From Apus apus (Eukaryota; Chordata; Aves; Apodiformes; Apodidae): a stretch of DNA of 64,000 bases. The translations under genes were made by a program, and so were the position numbers. Below the pieces are notes generated by a model. It did no database searches. It saw nothing but the letters and a program-made list of their open reading frames with translations, and was not told the origin of the DNA. Shown piece by piece: positions 34,296 to 45,250 of this stretch. The stretch is from assembly GCF_020740795.1 (NCBI RefSeq), contig NC_067287.1, positions 16,941,501 to 17,005,500 on the forward strand, read 5' to 3'. The first letter of the stretch is position 1, and each line of letters starts with the position of its first letter.

Positions 34296-34769
34296 TGCAG
34301 CCCTGGGGGCCTGTGGGCTCAGTCCCCCACTGCCTACTTGCCCCTGGGGAGGCAGGTGCTGCGAGGGCTCCCCAGTGCCTGCCCAGCACCCAGCCCCAGG
34401 ATGTGGGACCCCATCCTGCACGTGGAGACAGCACCCCACTTGGTCAGCACTAACAGGGGACATTCATCCTACAAGCAGGGTGATGGATGGAGATGCCCAC
34501 CCTTGCAGGACACGGCCAGTGCTGGCTGGGTGACCCCACACATCCCTGAGCGCCTTCCTTGCCCAATGCACAGAGCAGGTCTGTGGCACCCAAACCCACC
34601 CTGCACCCTGGGGACAATCCCAAGGAACCCCAGGAGGGCAGAGCTGCCCTGGCAGCATGTGAGCAGTCCCTCTCCTGCCCAGGAAGAGTCAGGGGCACTC
34701 GCCACCCACTCTGTATCCCCCGCTGCCTGCTCCCTCCTTCCTGAGCCACCCTGCCTTGGCCAGGCACTG

Positions 34770-35075
34770 CATAAATAGCTGTTTGTGTCTCTGCTCGGCC
34801 CTTGCGTGGGAAATAATATTGGCTGATGGAACATAATGCCCTGCTTCACATGTTCAATTTTATCATTTTCTGAGGCAGGCAATCTTCGTTTAAAGCTGAA
34901 TGGGCTGGGGAATGTTAATGAAGCACCGGCACTGCTCTGCACCGCGCTTTATCTCTTGGAGAATAATTTGGGTGAGCTCGGAAATAGAGTTCCCAGTCCC
35001 AATTCAAGCGGCGGCAGCACCATGTGCTGATAAAAGTGTAATTCCTGGCCAGCGCATGGCCTTGAATACATGACA
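34770..35075. promoter_or_regulatory. Candidate conserved noncoding element, about 300 bases
   Basis: A long AT-balanced block with no repeat character and closely spaced TF-like motifs: ATAAATAG, AATAATATTGG, CAATTTTATC, GTTAATGAAG, TTTATCTC, GAATAATTTGG, GTGCTGATAAAAG and GTAATTCC. It looks like an enhancer or deeply conserved element; function is inferred. Confidence 0.35.
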
Positions 35076-36069
35076 ACTTAACCCTTGGGGCCCCGCTAGG
35101 ATGGTGCTGCCTGCAATTGCCTGCCTGCAGTGGGCCTAGCTGCCCTGTGTGCCCAGTGCCAGCCCTGGAATTCAGCTGGGCAGGATGGGATCTGTCACTT
35201 CTGCTCTCCTGGGCCGTGGAGCAAGGCATGTAGCTCGGGGAGGAGAGATAAGAGAGCAGGAGCAGAGCCAGAGGAAATCAGTCTCTCTGGACAGAGAGGA
35301 CTCCACAGGCAGATCTGCAGCAGCACCAGCCCAGAGGGTACCCAGTGTTAAGGGCTCTGCCAGGAGAGGCATGCCCGAGGTCCAGGGATGCCCAGGCACT
35401 GAGTTTAGGGAGGAATGAAGAGTAGGGGAGCCTGGGAATGGGCTAGGGGCTTGGGCAGCAGGCTGAAGGGAGAGGGCAAGGGAGCAGCCCCATGTGTGAG
35501 CATACAATTCCGGAGAGAGGGGCAGAGCAGGGCAGGTGCTCATGGGCTGAGAGCACGTGTCTTCCTGGATGGCTGAGTGAGGGGCTACCCCAGGAAGGCC
35601 CCTAGCATAGACTGAGGGGTCTGAGATGAATTTACAGGAGGTGTTTGCAGGTCTGGAAAAGGAGAAATGTAGGTTAGCAGAAGCAGGCAGCTTGTACTTC
35701 AAGGAGCAAGCCTTCAGTGGTCTGTCTGGTCCTGCTCTGAGCCCAGACACAGGGCTGGTTCCATCTCCCAGCAGCCATGCTCTGGCAGTGTGTCCCTGCA
35801 CAGGGGGACCCTGAGGTTCTGCCCTCCCAAGCCTCTGTGCAGCTCCCTTGAGTTCCAGACTCACCAGACAGCTGCATCCGGGGTGGTGCAGCACCCTCTG
35901 AGTGATGGTCTCTATGTCCTGGGCCATCCCAACCCTGAAGATGCTGGCCAGGGGATGCCTTGTTCCAGCAAGGGGTCAGCAGAGCCCCTCAGATGCCAGC
36001 CTGGGCCACCTCCAGTGGGACAATGAGTGGGTGCCAGGATGGTCCCTTCCCCTGGGAATGAGTACAAGG

Positions 36070-36260
36070 GGCAGTTTTCCAGCGCCATTAATCAGGGCTG
36101 CGAGAGCTGGGATTAATGTGCACTCCAAGGCTCTCCAGTCCCAGCTGTGCTCCAGCCCTTTGCTCTCAGCTAGAGCCGCCTCCACGCACTGAATTATCAG
36201 CCTGAGTAATTAAGTGGAGAGCTTTGTTTTAATGCAGACATCTGATGCCTTCACACCGAG
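36070..36260. promoter_or_regulatory. Candidate conserved noncoding element
   Basis: Contains CCATTAATCAG, GGATTAATGTG, GAATTATCAG and GAGTAATTAAG within 190 bases. This density of homeodomain-type TAAT cores is much higher than in flanking sequence. Confidence 0.3.
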
Positions 36261-36534
36261 GAGCACAACTGTCGCGGGTGTTTATGCTCCGTGCAACACA
36301 TCTGGCTCACAGCGAGAAAATCCATCTCTGCCTCTGTGTGAGATGAAAGGGAACGCAGCCCGGCAGAGGAGAGGAGAGGAACGGGCTCTGCAGCCACCGT
36401 GGTGGGCAGGATTTTCCCCCCAGCATTGCCTCGATGGCTGCTCAAACCCTGCTGGCAGAAGTCTGTGGTCCAGAGCTGCCTGGCAAAGTATGCATCCTCT
36501 CTGCTCCTCAGTGCAAAAGGCAGCACGACATGCT

Positions 36535-36745
36535 GTGAGATGAGGGATAATTACCGGCTTGGAGATAAATGGAAATAGGGCAAAATAAAACATGGGTTTA
36601 TCGACTGTAGATAGTGCCTGGCTCACCTGATACCTGCTGCTGATAAGGGAGATGGCGTTTGGGGAAGGAGGGATGCAGATCTCAAACCAGCCACTGTGCC
36701 AAGCAGGAAATCGTTGCTTTGCACAGATTAGGGGATTAGCACCAG
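36535..36745. promoter_or_regulatory. Candidate conserved noncoding element
   Basis: AT-rich block with GGATAATTACC, GATAAATGG, CAAAATAAAAC and GATTAGGGGATTAGC (paired-like or K50 homeodomain TAATCC-type cores). Conservation is not tested. Confidence 0.28.
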
Positions 36746-37314
36746 TGCAATGAGCTGGAAAGAGGCTAGTGCAGGAAGGAGCCAGGGGAGAGAGGAGACA
36801 CTGGGAAGGGGAGGAGCTGCTATTGGAACTGCTGTGGATGTGCCTCTATCACCCCAAAAGTGGGGAGAGTGGGTTGATCTGCTGTTGCCACAACACGCAG
36901 TCCTTTCTCTCTGCTTGGCCCCCAAACCACTGGTGCTTTGCTTATCACACTCACTTGGGATGTCTGACTGGTCTCATGGATATATAGTGCCTTTCTTTCA
37001 AAGTAGCTTGGCTGGCTGGGCACTGGCCTGAGCTGTGCCTTTGTGAGCCCTTTCTCCATTGGCTTCCCTTGGCACCTCACAGCTTCTGGGAACCCCATCA
37101 CTTTGTGGGTGCTGGCAGCAGCAGGACTTCCTTGCTCACTGCAGCGGTGTTTCCATGGGAGCCTGCCATCACCTCCAGCAACTCCAGCCCCTGGCTCCTG
37201 GGCACAACCAGGACAGGAAAAGGGGCTGTTGGGGATGAGAGGAGCTCTTAAAGTCCCTGTAGACTAACTTTTTTAAGTGCATGTGGTAATAGGACAAAGG
37301 GTAATGATTTTAAG

Positions 37315-37562
37315 CTGAAAGAGGTTACATTTAGATTGGATGCTAGGAAGAACTTTCCTGTGAGGGTGGCGAGACACTGGCACAGGTTGCCCAGAGAAGC
37401 TGTGGCTGCCTCCTCCCAGGAAATGTTCAAGGCCAGGTTGGATGGAGCTTTGAGCAGCCTGGTCTAGTTGGAGATGTCCCTGCCCATGCAGGGGGGTTGG
37501 AATTAGATGATCTTTAAGGTCCCTTGCAACCAAAACCGTTCTGTGATTCTATGATTCTATGA
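37315..37562 (+). mobile_element. CR1 LINE 3' end, sense strand
   Basis: About 250 bases of CR1 3' terminus: GGATGCTAGGAAGAAC, GCACAGGTTGCCCAGAG, CAAGGCCAGGTTGGATG and GGTCCCTTGCAACC, ending in two copies of the ATTCTATG 8-mer at 37547-37562. 5'-truncated and non-coding. The presence of the 8-mer tail marks this as an avian-type CR1. Confidence 0.92.
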
Positions 37563-38594
37563 AGTGGACAGCAAGAGGGGCTCCTCAGTGAGACTCCAGG
37601 TGGGAGTGTAACTACTGCATGTGATGTTCCCAGTGTGAGCATCAAAGAAACTCTGTTCTGAGGAACTGTTTAAAGGAGAAAGACTACAGGTGCTTTCCAG
37701 CAAAAAGCACAGTCTGAGCTGCTTCCTCTCTGAGAATAATATATAGAAGGTTGGCCTGGGACCTCTGACCCTGCACTGATCTGGCTGAGGAGTAAATGCC
37801 ACTGAGGTTGAGTGAAGCTGCCTTGCTGAGGCTCATCCAGCCCCCCTGCATTTCAGCAGCAGAGGCTGGCATAGCTCTGAAATGGTGTTGGGGGAGTCTG
37901 GACAAGCAGCACCAAACCAGCCAGCTCTTGGGCAGCCCGGAGTAATTTGAGCCTGGGAAATTTGAGCTGGAGCAGCAGGGTCAGCACAGTCACCTCCAGG
38001 CAAGTAGGCTGATTTACTGCCAGTATGAGTGAAAATTGCCACCCATGGTGGGCAGAGAGCCAGGAGCAGATCTCCCACCTGGAGACACTCATGACGGAAG
38101 ATCAGAAATGCCATGCAAAGGGGATGCAGGGGGATGGCTTGAGACATCCCAGCCAGTTGTGCCTGGTGGGGCACCACTGCTCATGCTCAATGCCATTTCC
38201 CAGCCAGAGTTCTTCAGGCAGAGCCTGTGGCAGAAGCAGAAGAGCCATGAAGCCTCAGAATGACCATGGGCACACACGGGTAGAGGCCCCAAAATGGATG
38301 AAGTGGGGGCACTGGGCTGGCTATGGGTACTGGCCCATGGGTACTGATTATGGGGCTGCATCTGACAGTAGATCTGGATGTGGCCCTGGTGCTCCCAGCA
38401 CAGCCCCCAGGGGAGCCAGGGCACAGAGCAAGAGCTGTGGCTCATTCATCTGGTGTGAGAGAGGGGCTGCCCTCACTGGTGCTGTAGGCACTGGTGTCAC
38501 AGGATGCCACCATGCTCCCCATGCACCCCAGAGCCACCCCATCATCCTCTCCTCCTCCAGCTACTCCCAGCCCAGGGCTGGCTGTCCCTGCCAA

Positions 38595-38880
38595 CTGGAA
38601 TTAATTTCCTGAGATGCTACATCAAATGCTTTAAGAAAAGTCTGATAAATCATACCTCTTGTATCTTGTTCATCGATACATTTAGCAATTTTACCCAAAA
38701 AAGGCAATCAAGTCAAACTGGGCAGATTTATTCTGTGTGAGCTCCAAGCACATCTTTATTGGTCCCCATTCTCATGCCCTTGAGGTCCTAAAATTTTTTT
38801 TTTCTCTTAATATTTGTTCTATTATTTTACTAGGGATTAAGCTCTGTTGATGGCCAGTAATTGCCTGTACTGCTGTACCT
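38595..38880 (-). mobile_element. Ancient LINE (CR1/L2-like) reverse-transcriptase fossil
   Basis: Read on the - strand, 38601-38695 gives an uninterrupted frame with KIAKCIDEQ, GMIYQTFLKAFD and VASQEI. This lines up with the CR1/L2 reverse-transcriptase block that reads roughly (I/V)DEG..VDVVYLDFSKAFDTVSHEI. Just upstream, in a neighbouring frame, FDLIAFFG matches the LTNLISFYD block. A one-base shift separates the two blocks and a T-rich tract breaks the rest, so this is a decayed fragment. Extent toward 38880 is approximate. Confidence 0.6.
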
Positions 38881-39409
38881 GCCTGTGATGAAGATTGGTA
38901 CCTTACTGGGGCTGCCTCCTGCTAGGCTGCTCGCCTGTCCTTCCTCGACAACATTATTGACTAGGAAAGTTCATTAACAAGCCCCTTAATGACTGCAGCT
39001 GTGCCAGCCCAGCCCACTGTGCTAACCTCTGCTGTGGCTTCCCCTGGTGGCTGCTTGCAGGAGGAGAGGTCACAGAATCGTTTCTGCATCTCCGGCCTCG
39101 TGTGGGTGCCCGAGTCACTTCTAAAAACCTGCTGACTCCCTTCACCCATGGATGCTGTCCCTGTACAGGCTCTCATCCCCCCCTGTTTTTGGGGATTGAC
39201 CCCTCTCGGCAGGTTGTGTTCGCCAGGCAGTGCAGGGGAGATCTATGTCTCCAGTGGTGGAGAGCTTCTGATGGGTCCTGGGAGCACCCCTGAGGATGGC
39301 CACCCCCCAGCAGGGCTCCCCTGTGCCAGTGTTTGCTCTTCTGCCATCCCCTTGCCGGCAGCCTTGCGAGCCAGGCTGGCGCTGGGCCAAGCGTGGTGCC
39401 GGGATTAGG

Positions 39410-39492
39410 CACTGCCTCCTACAAATGAGCTGTTAATTACCATAATCTGGTAATTGAGAAAAATCTAATTATGCAAAGCTAATGGATTTAGA
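39410..39492. promoter_or_regulatory. Candidate conserved noncoding element
   Basis: A compact cluster of TAAT cores: GTTAATTACC, TAATCTGG, GTAATTGAG, CTAATTATGC and GCTAATGG in about 80 bases, upstream of the ASIC4 exon. Confidence 0.35.
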
Positions 39493-40515
39493 GCTGTGCT
39501 GGGGAGCACAGGCCAGGGGAGCACAGCTGGGCAGGGCCACCATTGCTGGGCCATGGCTGAAAGCACCGCAGGGTCTTGCAGTGCATTTCACTTCACTCTG
39601 GGGCCCCAGCAGGCACCCAGCCAGGGCTGAGGATCCACAGAAGAGAGCCCAGGCGTCTCACCCTTCTCCAGCCCTGCTGGGTCTAGGCACCACCTCCTCC
39701 CGGTGTCCAGGCATCCTCACCTCTGTTTTTTCCAGCTTCCTTCCTGGGAGGCTACTGCACCAGTGTGGGAAGCAGGGTGGGGGAATGCAGGTGCCCCCGC
39801 CCAGCTTTGATGTCCTCCCTGATCCCAACCTGTTCTCCCTGGCCCCATGGACATGCATCTGTGCTCTGAGTCTCCACGTCACTCCCCCTGCCAGCCAAAC
39901 AGCCCTGTGGGACCTGCCCAGACAGATGTGTGTGTGTGGCAAGCCTGGCAGGGGAAAGCAGTATCTTTTATTAGACTAACTGAGATGGTTCAGAAAGGGA
40001 GATAAGCTCTGGGGTACATGGGTGCTTCTCAGTGCTTGCACACAACTGTTTCCCTCAGCTGTATTGCTGGCCTCATAAAAGATTTTTTCCTCTTCCTGCA
40101 CACCTCAAGGGTGAGGGATGCTGAGCTGTGCCAGCCCCAGCACTGTGCCAGAGCTCCTGTCCTTGAGGTTGAGCCACACTGGAGAGCCTGAGAGCATTGC
40201 TGCTGTGGCATGCAGATAGTGCCAGCACCTTGTGCTCTCTTGGGGTCTGAGTCAATGTTCCCTGCGTGCCCTGCCACTCCCCACCCTCTCCCTAAGCTCA
40301 CAGAAGCCTGACCCTTCACAGCTTTTGGGGAGTCCAGAGGAAGTGATTGAGCCCAAGGGCGCAGGAGCTGTGATAAGAGGGACCCTCAGCACCTCAGCTT
40401 CTTGGCCAGCCCAATGTCTTGGAGCTGTGCTTCTGCAAGGCTGGTGCAGGGCTTGGGATTCCCCCCACAACCCTGTGGCCATAGCCCCTGAGACACACCT
40501 GTCAGTGCACCTCTC

Positions 40516-40959
40516 TTGAGCCCAGGGCCATGCAACCCTGTCCAGGCAGCTCCTATATGCCCTGGCAGGGGGATACGAGGAGTTTGCCTGCTTCTCCCTT
40601 CCCAGGGAGCCCACGTTAAGTGCATGGAGATGGTGGAAGCAAGCAGGACTCCAGCTAATTGCCTGCACCCCCAGGGGACAGGTGGTGAGAGTGCCCCGAG
40701 CTTTCCAGGACGTTTCAGCTTCTGGCTCCGGTTCCTGCAGGATGTGGTGATCACTAAGTACAGTCTGTGGTCTCTCAGCACTCAGCTTCTAGCTCGGGGC
40801 AGGGTGTGGGCAGTGCTGTGCCTCGCCGCGCCGGTGCCGCCCCAGCCCTGGGCACACGCTGCTTGCTGCACATCCCAGCCCAGCTGCCGCCCGTTGCCGC
40901 TCCAGCCATCCGCTCCTCAAACCTTCCTCAGTGCTCTGGGCTCAGCAGGGAGAGGCAGC
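40516..40959 (+). other. ASIC4: 5' flank or 5' UTR of the ASIC4 exon
   Basis: In-frame open sequence upstream of the chosen ATG. It lacks the conserved MPIEIVCKIKF-type start known from other vertebrate ASIC4 proteins and reads as low-complexity. Probably 5' UTR or promoter; no TATA box was seen. Confidence 0.4.
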
Positions 40960-41613
40960 ATGTGGCTGGAGGAAGCCCGAAGCCCTCCCCCACACCCCTG
41001 GGTTCCCCCCAGGCCCTCGGCAGCCCTTGCCAGGAGGGGCTGTCCGACCAAGCACCCAGCGTGTGATGCCCCAGGGCCACAGCAGCACCCGTGCAGCCTG
41101 GAGGAGTTTGCCAGCAACTCCACACTCCACGGCATCCAGCACATCTTCCGGCACCAGCCCTACACCATCCGCAACCTGCTGTGGCTACTGGCCTTCCTGG
41201 GCTCGCTGGCCCTCCTCATCCATGCCTACGCCAAGTGCGTGGGCTTGTACTTCCAGTACCCCCACAGCACCCAGCTGGAGGAGGCAGAGGCACGCAACAA
41301 GACCTTCCCAGCCATCACACTCTGCAACCTCAACCCTGCCCGTTTCTCACAGCTCTCTGGCCACGACCTGTACTGGGCGGGAGAGATGTTGGGTCTCCTG
41401 GATGGGGCTGGCCGGCCCCTGGTGCAGGACAGCATGGAGAGGAGCAGAATAGAGGCTCTGCTGGAGATGCCAGCCCTGAGCGAGGAGGACAAGAGCCATC
41501 CCTTTGACATGGAGGAGTTTTATGGGCGTGTGGGCCATCAGCTGGACCTGGGTGAGATGCTCGTCCGCTGCAGGTTCGGTGGCGTGGAGTGCAACGGTAG
41601 CGACTTCCAGGTG
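40960..41613 (+). CDS. ASIC4: Acid-sensing ion channel, first coding exon (probable ASIC4), partial
   Basis: DEG/ENaC family channel subunit of the plasma membrane. The exon encodes 218 residues: a Pro-rich cytosolic N-terminus, the HG gating motif in FASNSTLHGIQHIF, the first membrane segment (LLWLLAFLGSLALLIHAY), then the start of the extracellular domain with FPAITLCNLNP and FSQLSGHDLYWAGEML. It ends at a GTGAGT donor after DFQV, the usual ASIC exon 1 boundary. The name ASIC4 rests mainly on position downstream of SPEG-GMPPA; the residues themselves are about equally like ASIC1 and ASIC3. I chose ATG 40960; the frame is open to upstream ATGs (40516, 40624, 40630) but that sequence has no channel-like features. 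The remaining exons must be beyond the right edge. Confidence 0.85.
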
Positions 41614-44249
41614 GTGAGTGGCCAGTGGCAGGATAGCCCAGGGGGCAGGGAGGGCTGGGCATGGCTCCTGTGCCAGCACCCCTTGGCAGGAGCAAGGCTG
41701 GGGCACTGACAAGGGGATAGGGCATTGGGGAAGGGGAAAGCTGGCAAGGGCCAGATTTTGTAGGCTGTAAGGCTGCCAGGTTTGATGTGGGGTTTGTCAG
41801 GGCTGGGACAAAGCCTGTACAGAGCAATGGTGTGCTGAGCTGGGCTGGAGATGCTCCAGCAGCACTTGTGCTGTGAAGCTGGGCTAAGAGGCACAGGGAA
41901 AGAACAGGTCAAAGACCCCAATCCTGGGACTCTGCCAGCCTGGCTCAGTCCCAGTGGAGGCAGGCTGTGACCTGCAGCCTTGCTCCAGCCTGACCTGGGA
42001 AGCCTGGGTTCTTACTCTTCCTGCAGGCTCTGGGCAAGAACTGGGCTCTCAAGGGGTTGCCAAGGGAGGGAAAGCAAATTGCTGCCTAGAGGACTTTGGA
42101 AGGGAGTAAATCATATCCCATCCTGGGAGAGCAGGGGCCAGGGGCTGAGCTCTATCAAGGCAGTAGCATCAGTGGGTAGAGTGAGGCACAGTCCTGCCCT
42201 CCCAGACAGCACAAAGCGATGCCCGCAGACACTGGTGCAGGGAGGTGGCTGAGCTCTAGTGTTGTTGGAGCCTTAAATAATACAAGAGCTCACACAAGTC
42301 CCAGCAATGGATGCTGCACAAGTGCCCTTGCCTCAGATGCTTGGCACAAATTTGCACAAACCCAGCTGGGTCAAGGGCGAGGGAGAGCTGCAGCCTGGCT
42401 AGGGGTCCAGGGAGCCCTCCGTGCCCTGCTGGGGTGGGGAGAACCAATGCAAGGGGACAGGGGCAGGCAGGGCTGTGCCCTACGCCAGGAACTGGCACCC
42501 CAGCCCAGCCTGCAGCCTGCCTGGGACACAGACGAGTGCTCATCGCCTCGACACCCGGCTCTCTTGACTGGCAGCCACTGCTGGCTTGGCAGATGCAAAG
42601 CTGCGAGTCGCGAGGGTCCCTAATTTAGCGTGACGGCTCCGCTCATCACACTAATGAGAACAAAGCGGGACTGCCGCGCAGGGCGCTGCGACCAGGTGTC
42701 AAGCAGCTGGCGGGAGGCAGCGCCGCACGCCGGGAGAGTGCGGCTGGCGAGGGGGACCCGCAGCCACCTGCGCGGGCCAGCTCCGGCAGGGCGTGCCCAC
42801 TGCCACTGCCAGGCTCCTGCCACCCTCCATCACCCCCCCAACCGGCCTCGGAGTCCCCGGTGCCCAGCCAGGCACCGCAGGGCTTAGGGGCACGTTGCCC
42901 TGCGGAGTCGGAGGCAGACTGGGGTTGCGCGGGGCTGCAGACAGGGCAGGGGCCGTGCCCCGGGTTGCAGGCAGGGCAGGGGCGATGGCCAAAAAGCCAC
43001 CTCCTCTCTGCTGTCTTTGCTACTGAGTCAACAGCTGAGGATTACGGAGCTGTAAACAAGGGGATCAATGGTGCTGATGGGAACATTTCCTGGTAATAGC
43101 TTTGGCCTGTAAAACACAGTGCAGGGGGGGGGAAAGGGCGGCTCTGCTGTCGCAGCTGTTAACCCTTCTCACCCACAGACGTGTGCTGGCTTCTTGGTGG
43201 TCAGGGTGTGGGCTCGAACTCGCTGTGGCTGGGCTGTGTGCCCCCATACCAGACGAGGGCTGAGTGCTGCTGTGCTCCAGGGGCAGGAGTGCCAGCAGCT
43301 TGCAGGGTTATTGCAGCCCTAGGGATCTGGGTGACCAGCTGCGGACCAGACTGCTCTGCCCGGGCTTGGGCAGGCACCCTGAGCCACTAGGAATGTTCCA
43401 AGATCAAGGTCTGCTCGGTGGTGGGATGCCAAGCCAGCGATGCCGGAGGAGGCATTTTGACCTCTGTCACTGTGGGGCAGCTGCCCTGTGCTGCCCAGAA
43501 CATGGCTGTGAAAAGGCAAGTGTCATCCTAGGATGGAGCTGCCAGCACTGACCGGAAATGTTAATGCCATCATAGAAGTCACATGTGACACGTAGGAAGA
43601 TGAGGGCTGCTGCAGGCAGATGGAGAGATGGGAACAGCTGCCATGGCATCCCTTGGCTCCTGAGCAGGGCAGAATGTGCTGCCATTCCTTCCCGGTAGGG
43701 CTTCAGGCAGGTGAAGATGCTTCTTTCTGCTGGTTGCAGGGGATGGTGCCCCGGCAGGCAGAGAGGCGTTTCCTTCAGCTTTCTTGCACACCTCCCAGGA
43801 CACCTCTACCAGGAATCCTACCCCTGCCTGTTCTTATCACTACCATCCCCCTGGGAGGAGTGAGTCCCTGAGCAGGATCCAGGCTCTGGCACCAGCCCTT
43901 CCCTGAGCTCAACCCTTTCCTAAGCCGTGGCTGCCCACCTTGCTGCCTGCCACCTTGCTGCTCACCTCCATGTACAGGCAGCCCTGAGCACACCATGGCC
44001 CAGGCTGTCTCTCCCATCACCCTGGCATTAATGCCCTGCATGCACCCCTGCCTCAGTAGGACTCCTCATCACTGGTGTCACCCCAAGTCACTGCCCTGCA
44101 TACACACAGCCACACCACCACATACTGTCCCTACATCCTGAGCAGAACAGCTGGCAGTGAGTGCCTGGCACTCGAGCAGATGCCTATATCCCTCAGTGGG
44201 CATGGTCTGGCCGTGGTGCCCTTCACCTGCCCTGCTTGGGCTTGCAGGT

Positions 44250-44420
44250 AAATGTCAGCCTATTTTTATCTGCTCCCTCGTGGAGTGGCTCTTCCTTCCA
44301 TTCAGATGAGCAGATTTCCCTTCATTCCCTTAATTTCCTTTCATTCCCTCCCCTCCATTTCCCTTCCTGCTGGGGAGCAGTGTTAATCTCCCTGAAATTC
44401 ACCTTCCGCTCTTCTCTGAG
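44250..44420. promoter_or_regulatory. Candidate noncoding element, pyrimidine- and AT-rich
   Basis: Block with CCTATTTTTATCTG and repeated TTCATTCCC / TTAATTTCC pieces. It could be a regulatory element or a decayed simple repeat. Confidence 0.2.
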
Positions 44421-45134
44421 CAGCCCTCCCTGGGGCTGGGCAGCAGGGGATCACCGACTAATCCTCCCAAAATGAGCCAGGCTGTGGCAGGCGCTTGGCA
44501 TCACAGCTTGGCGACTCCTGAGAGCATCACCTGTGAGTGGTAAAGGCCAGGTCCCCCCTCCAGGATGGCAGGGGATATCTCCTGCCCACAGCCTGGCCAG
44601 GCTGCATAGGGCCAGGCTGGTTGTGGAGGATGCAGAAAGCTCTAGGGTGGAGCAAGGATATGCCATGGGGTTTGTTCAGCACTGGCTCGCTATGGGTCTG
44701 GGGACACAAGGCCTGGAGGATGACCCAGGCAGCACTGAGCAGCATCAGTACAATGTATACAGCACAGGTAATGGGCTGCAGCTGGAACACCCACCATGGG
44801 CTCCATTTTTTGTAATCATACCTGTGTCCAGTGGTTTTCCTGTCTGGCTCAGTCCATGGCACCACTGAGGGGCTCACACGGCAGCCACAGCCACGCGCTG
44901 AGTGATGGTGTGTGTAATAGGGCTGGCGGGTAATGGTGGCCTTGGAGTCTATCGATAACTCCGGTCCCTGATGGATGCTGCCCTCCCCTCTCCCAGCACA
45001 GCTGGTGATTAGTTGCAGCAATACCTGCCACTCTCCCCACAGTGCCAGCACCGGTAGCACTGGGGCTTTTGGCAGCACCAGGGGTTGCTGGGCAGGTCAT
45101 CCAGGCACCCTCACCTTCACTCCCACCTTCACGC

Positions 45135-45250
45135 CTCAGACTCAAGAGGATATGTTAATGTTCTATTAATAGTCCTTAAATTATTGATCCAAATTTACAG
45201 CCAGAGCTGTCAGTTTAACAACAGGCTTTCTCAGGAATCAATCTGGGTTC
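45135..45250. promoter_or_regulatory. Candidate conserved noncoding element
   Basis: AT-rich island with GTTAATGTTC, ATTAATAGTCC, AAATTATTGATCC and GGAATCAATC in about 110 bases. Confidence 0.3.

Larger units (their letters stand above)
33651..40515. other. Intergenic region between divergent RACGAP1-like and ASIC4 genes
   Basis: About 7 kb with no convincing coding exon. It holds a CR1 fragment (37315-37562), an old LINE fossil (38595-38880) and several AT-rich islands listed separately. The stretches 35080-36060, 36750-37310, 37570-38590 and 38890-39400 show nothing I can name. Confidence 0.6.

Noticed and set aside
40516-40959. Upstream in-frame extension of the ASIC exon as coding
   Set aside because: Open by chance in GC-rich DNA; contains no ASIC-like N-terminal motif and the ATG at 40960 gives a normal-length leader.
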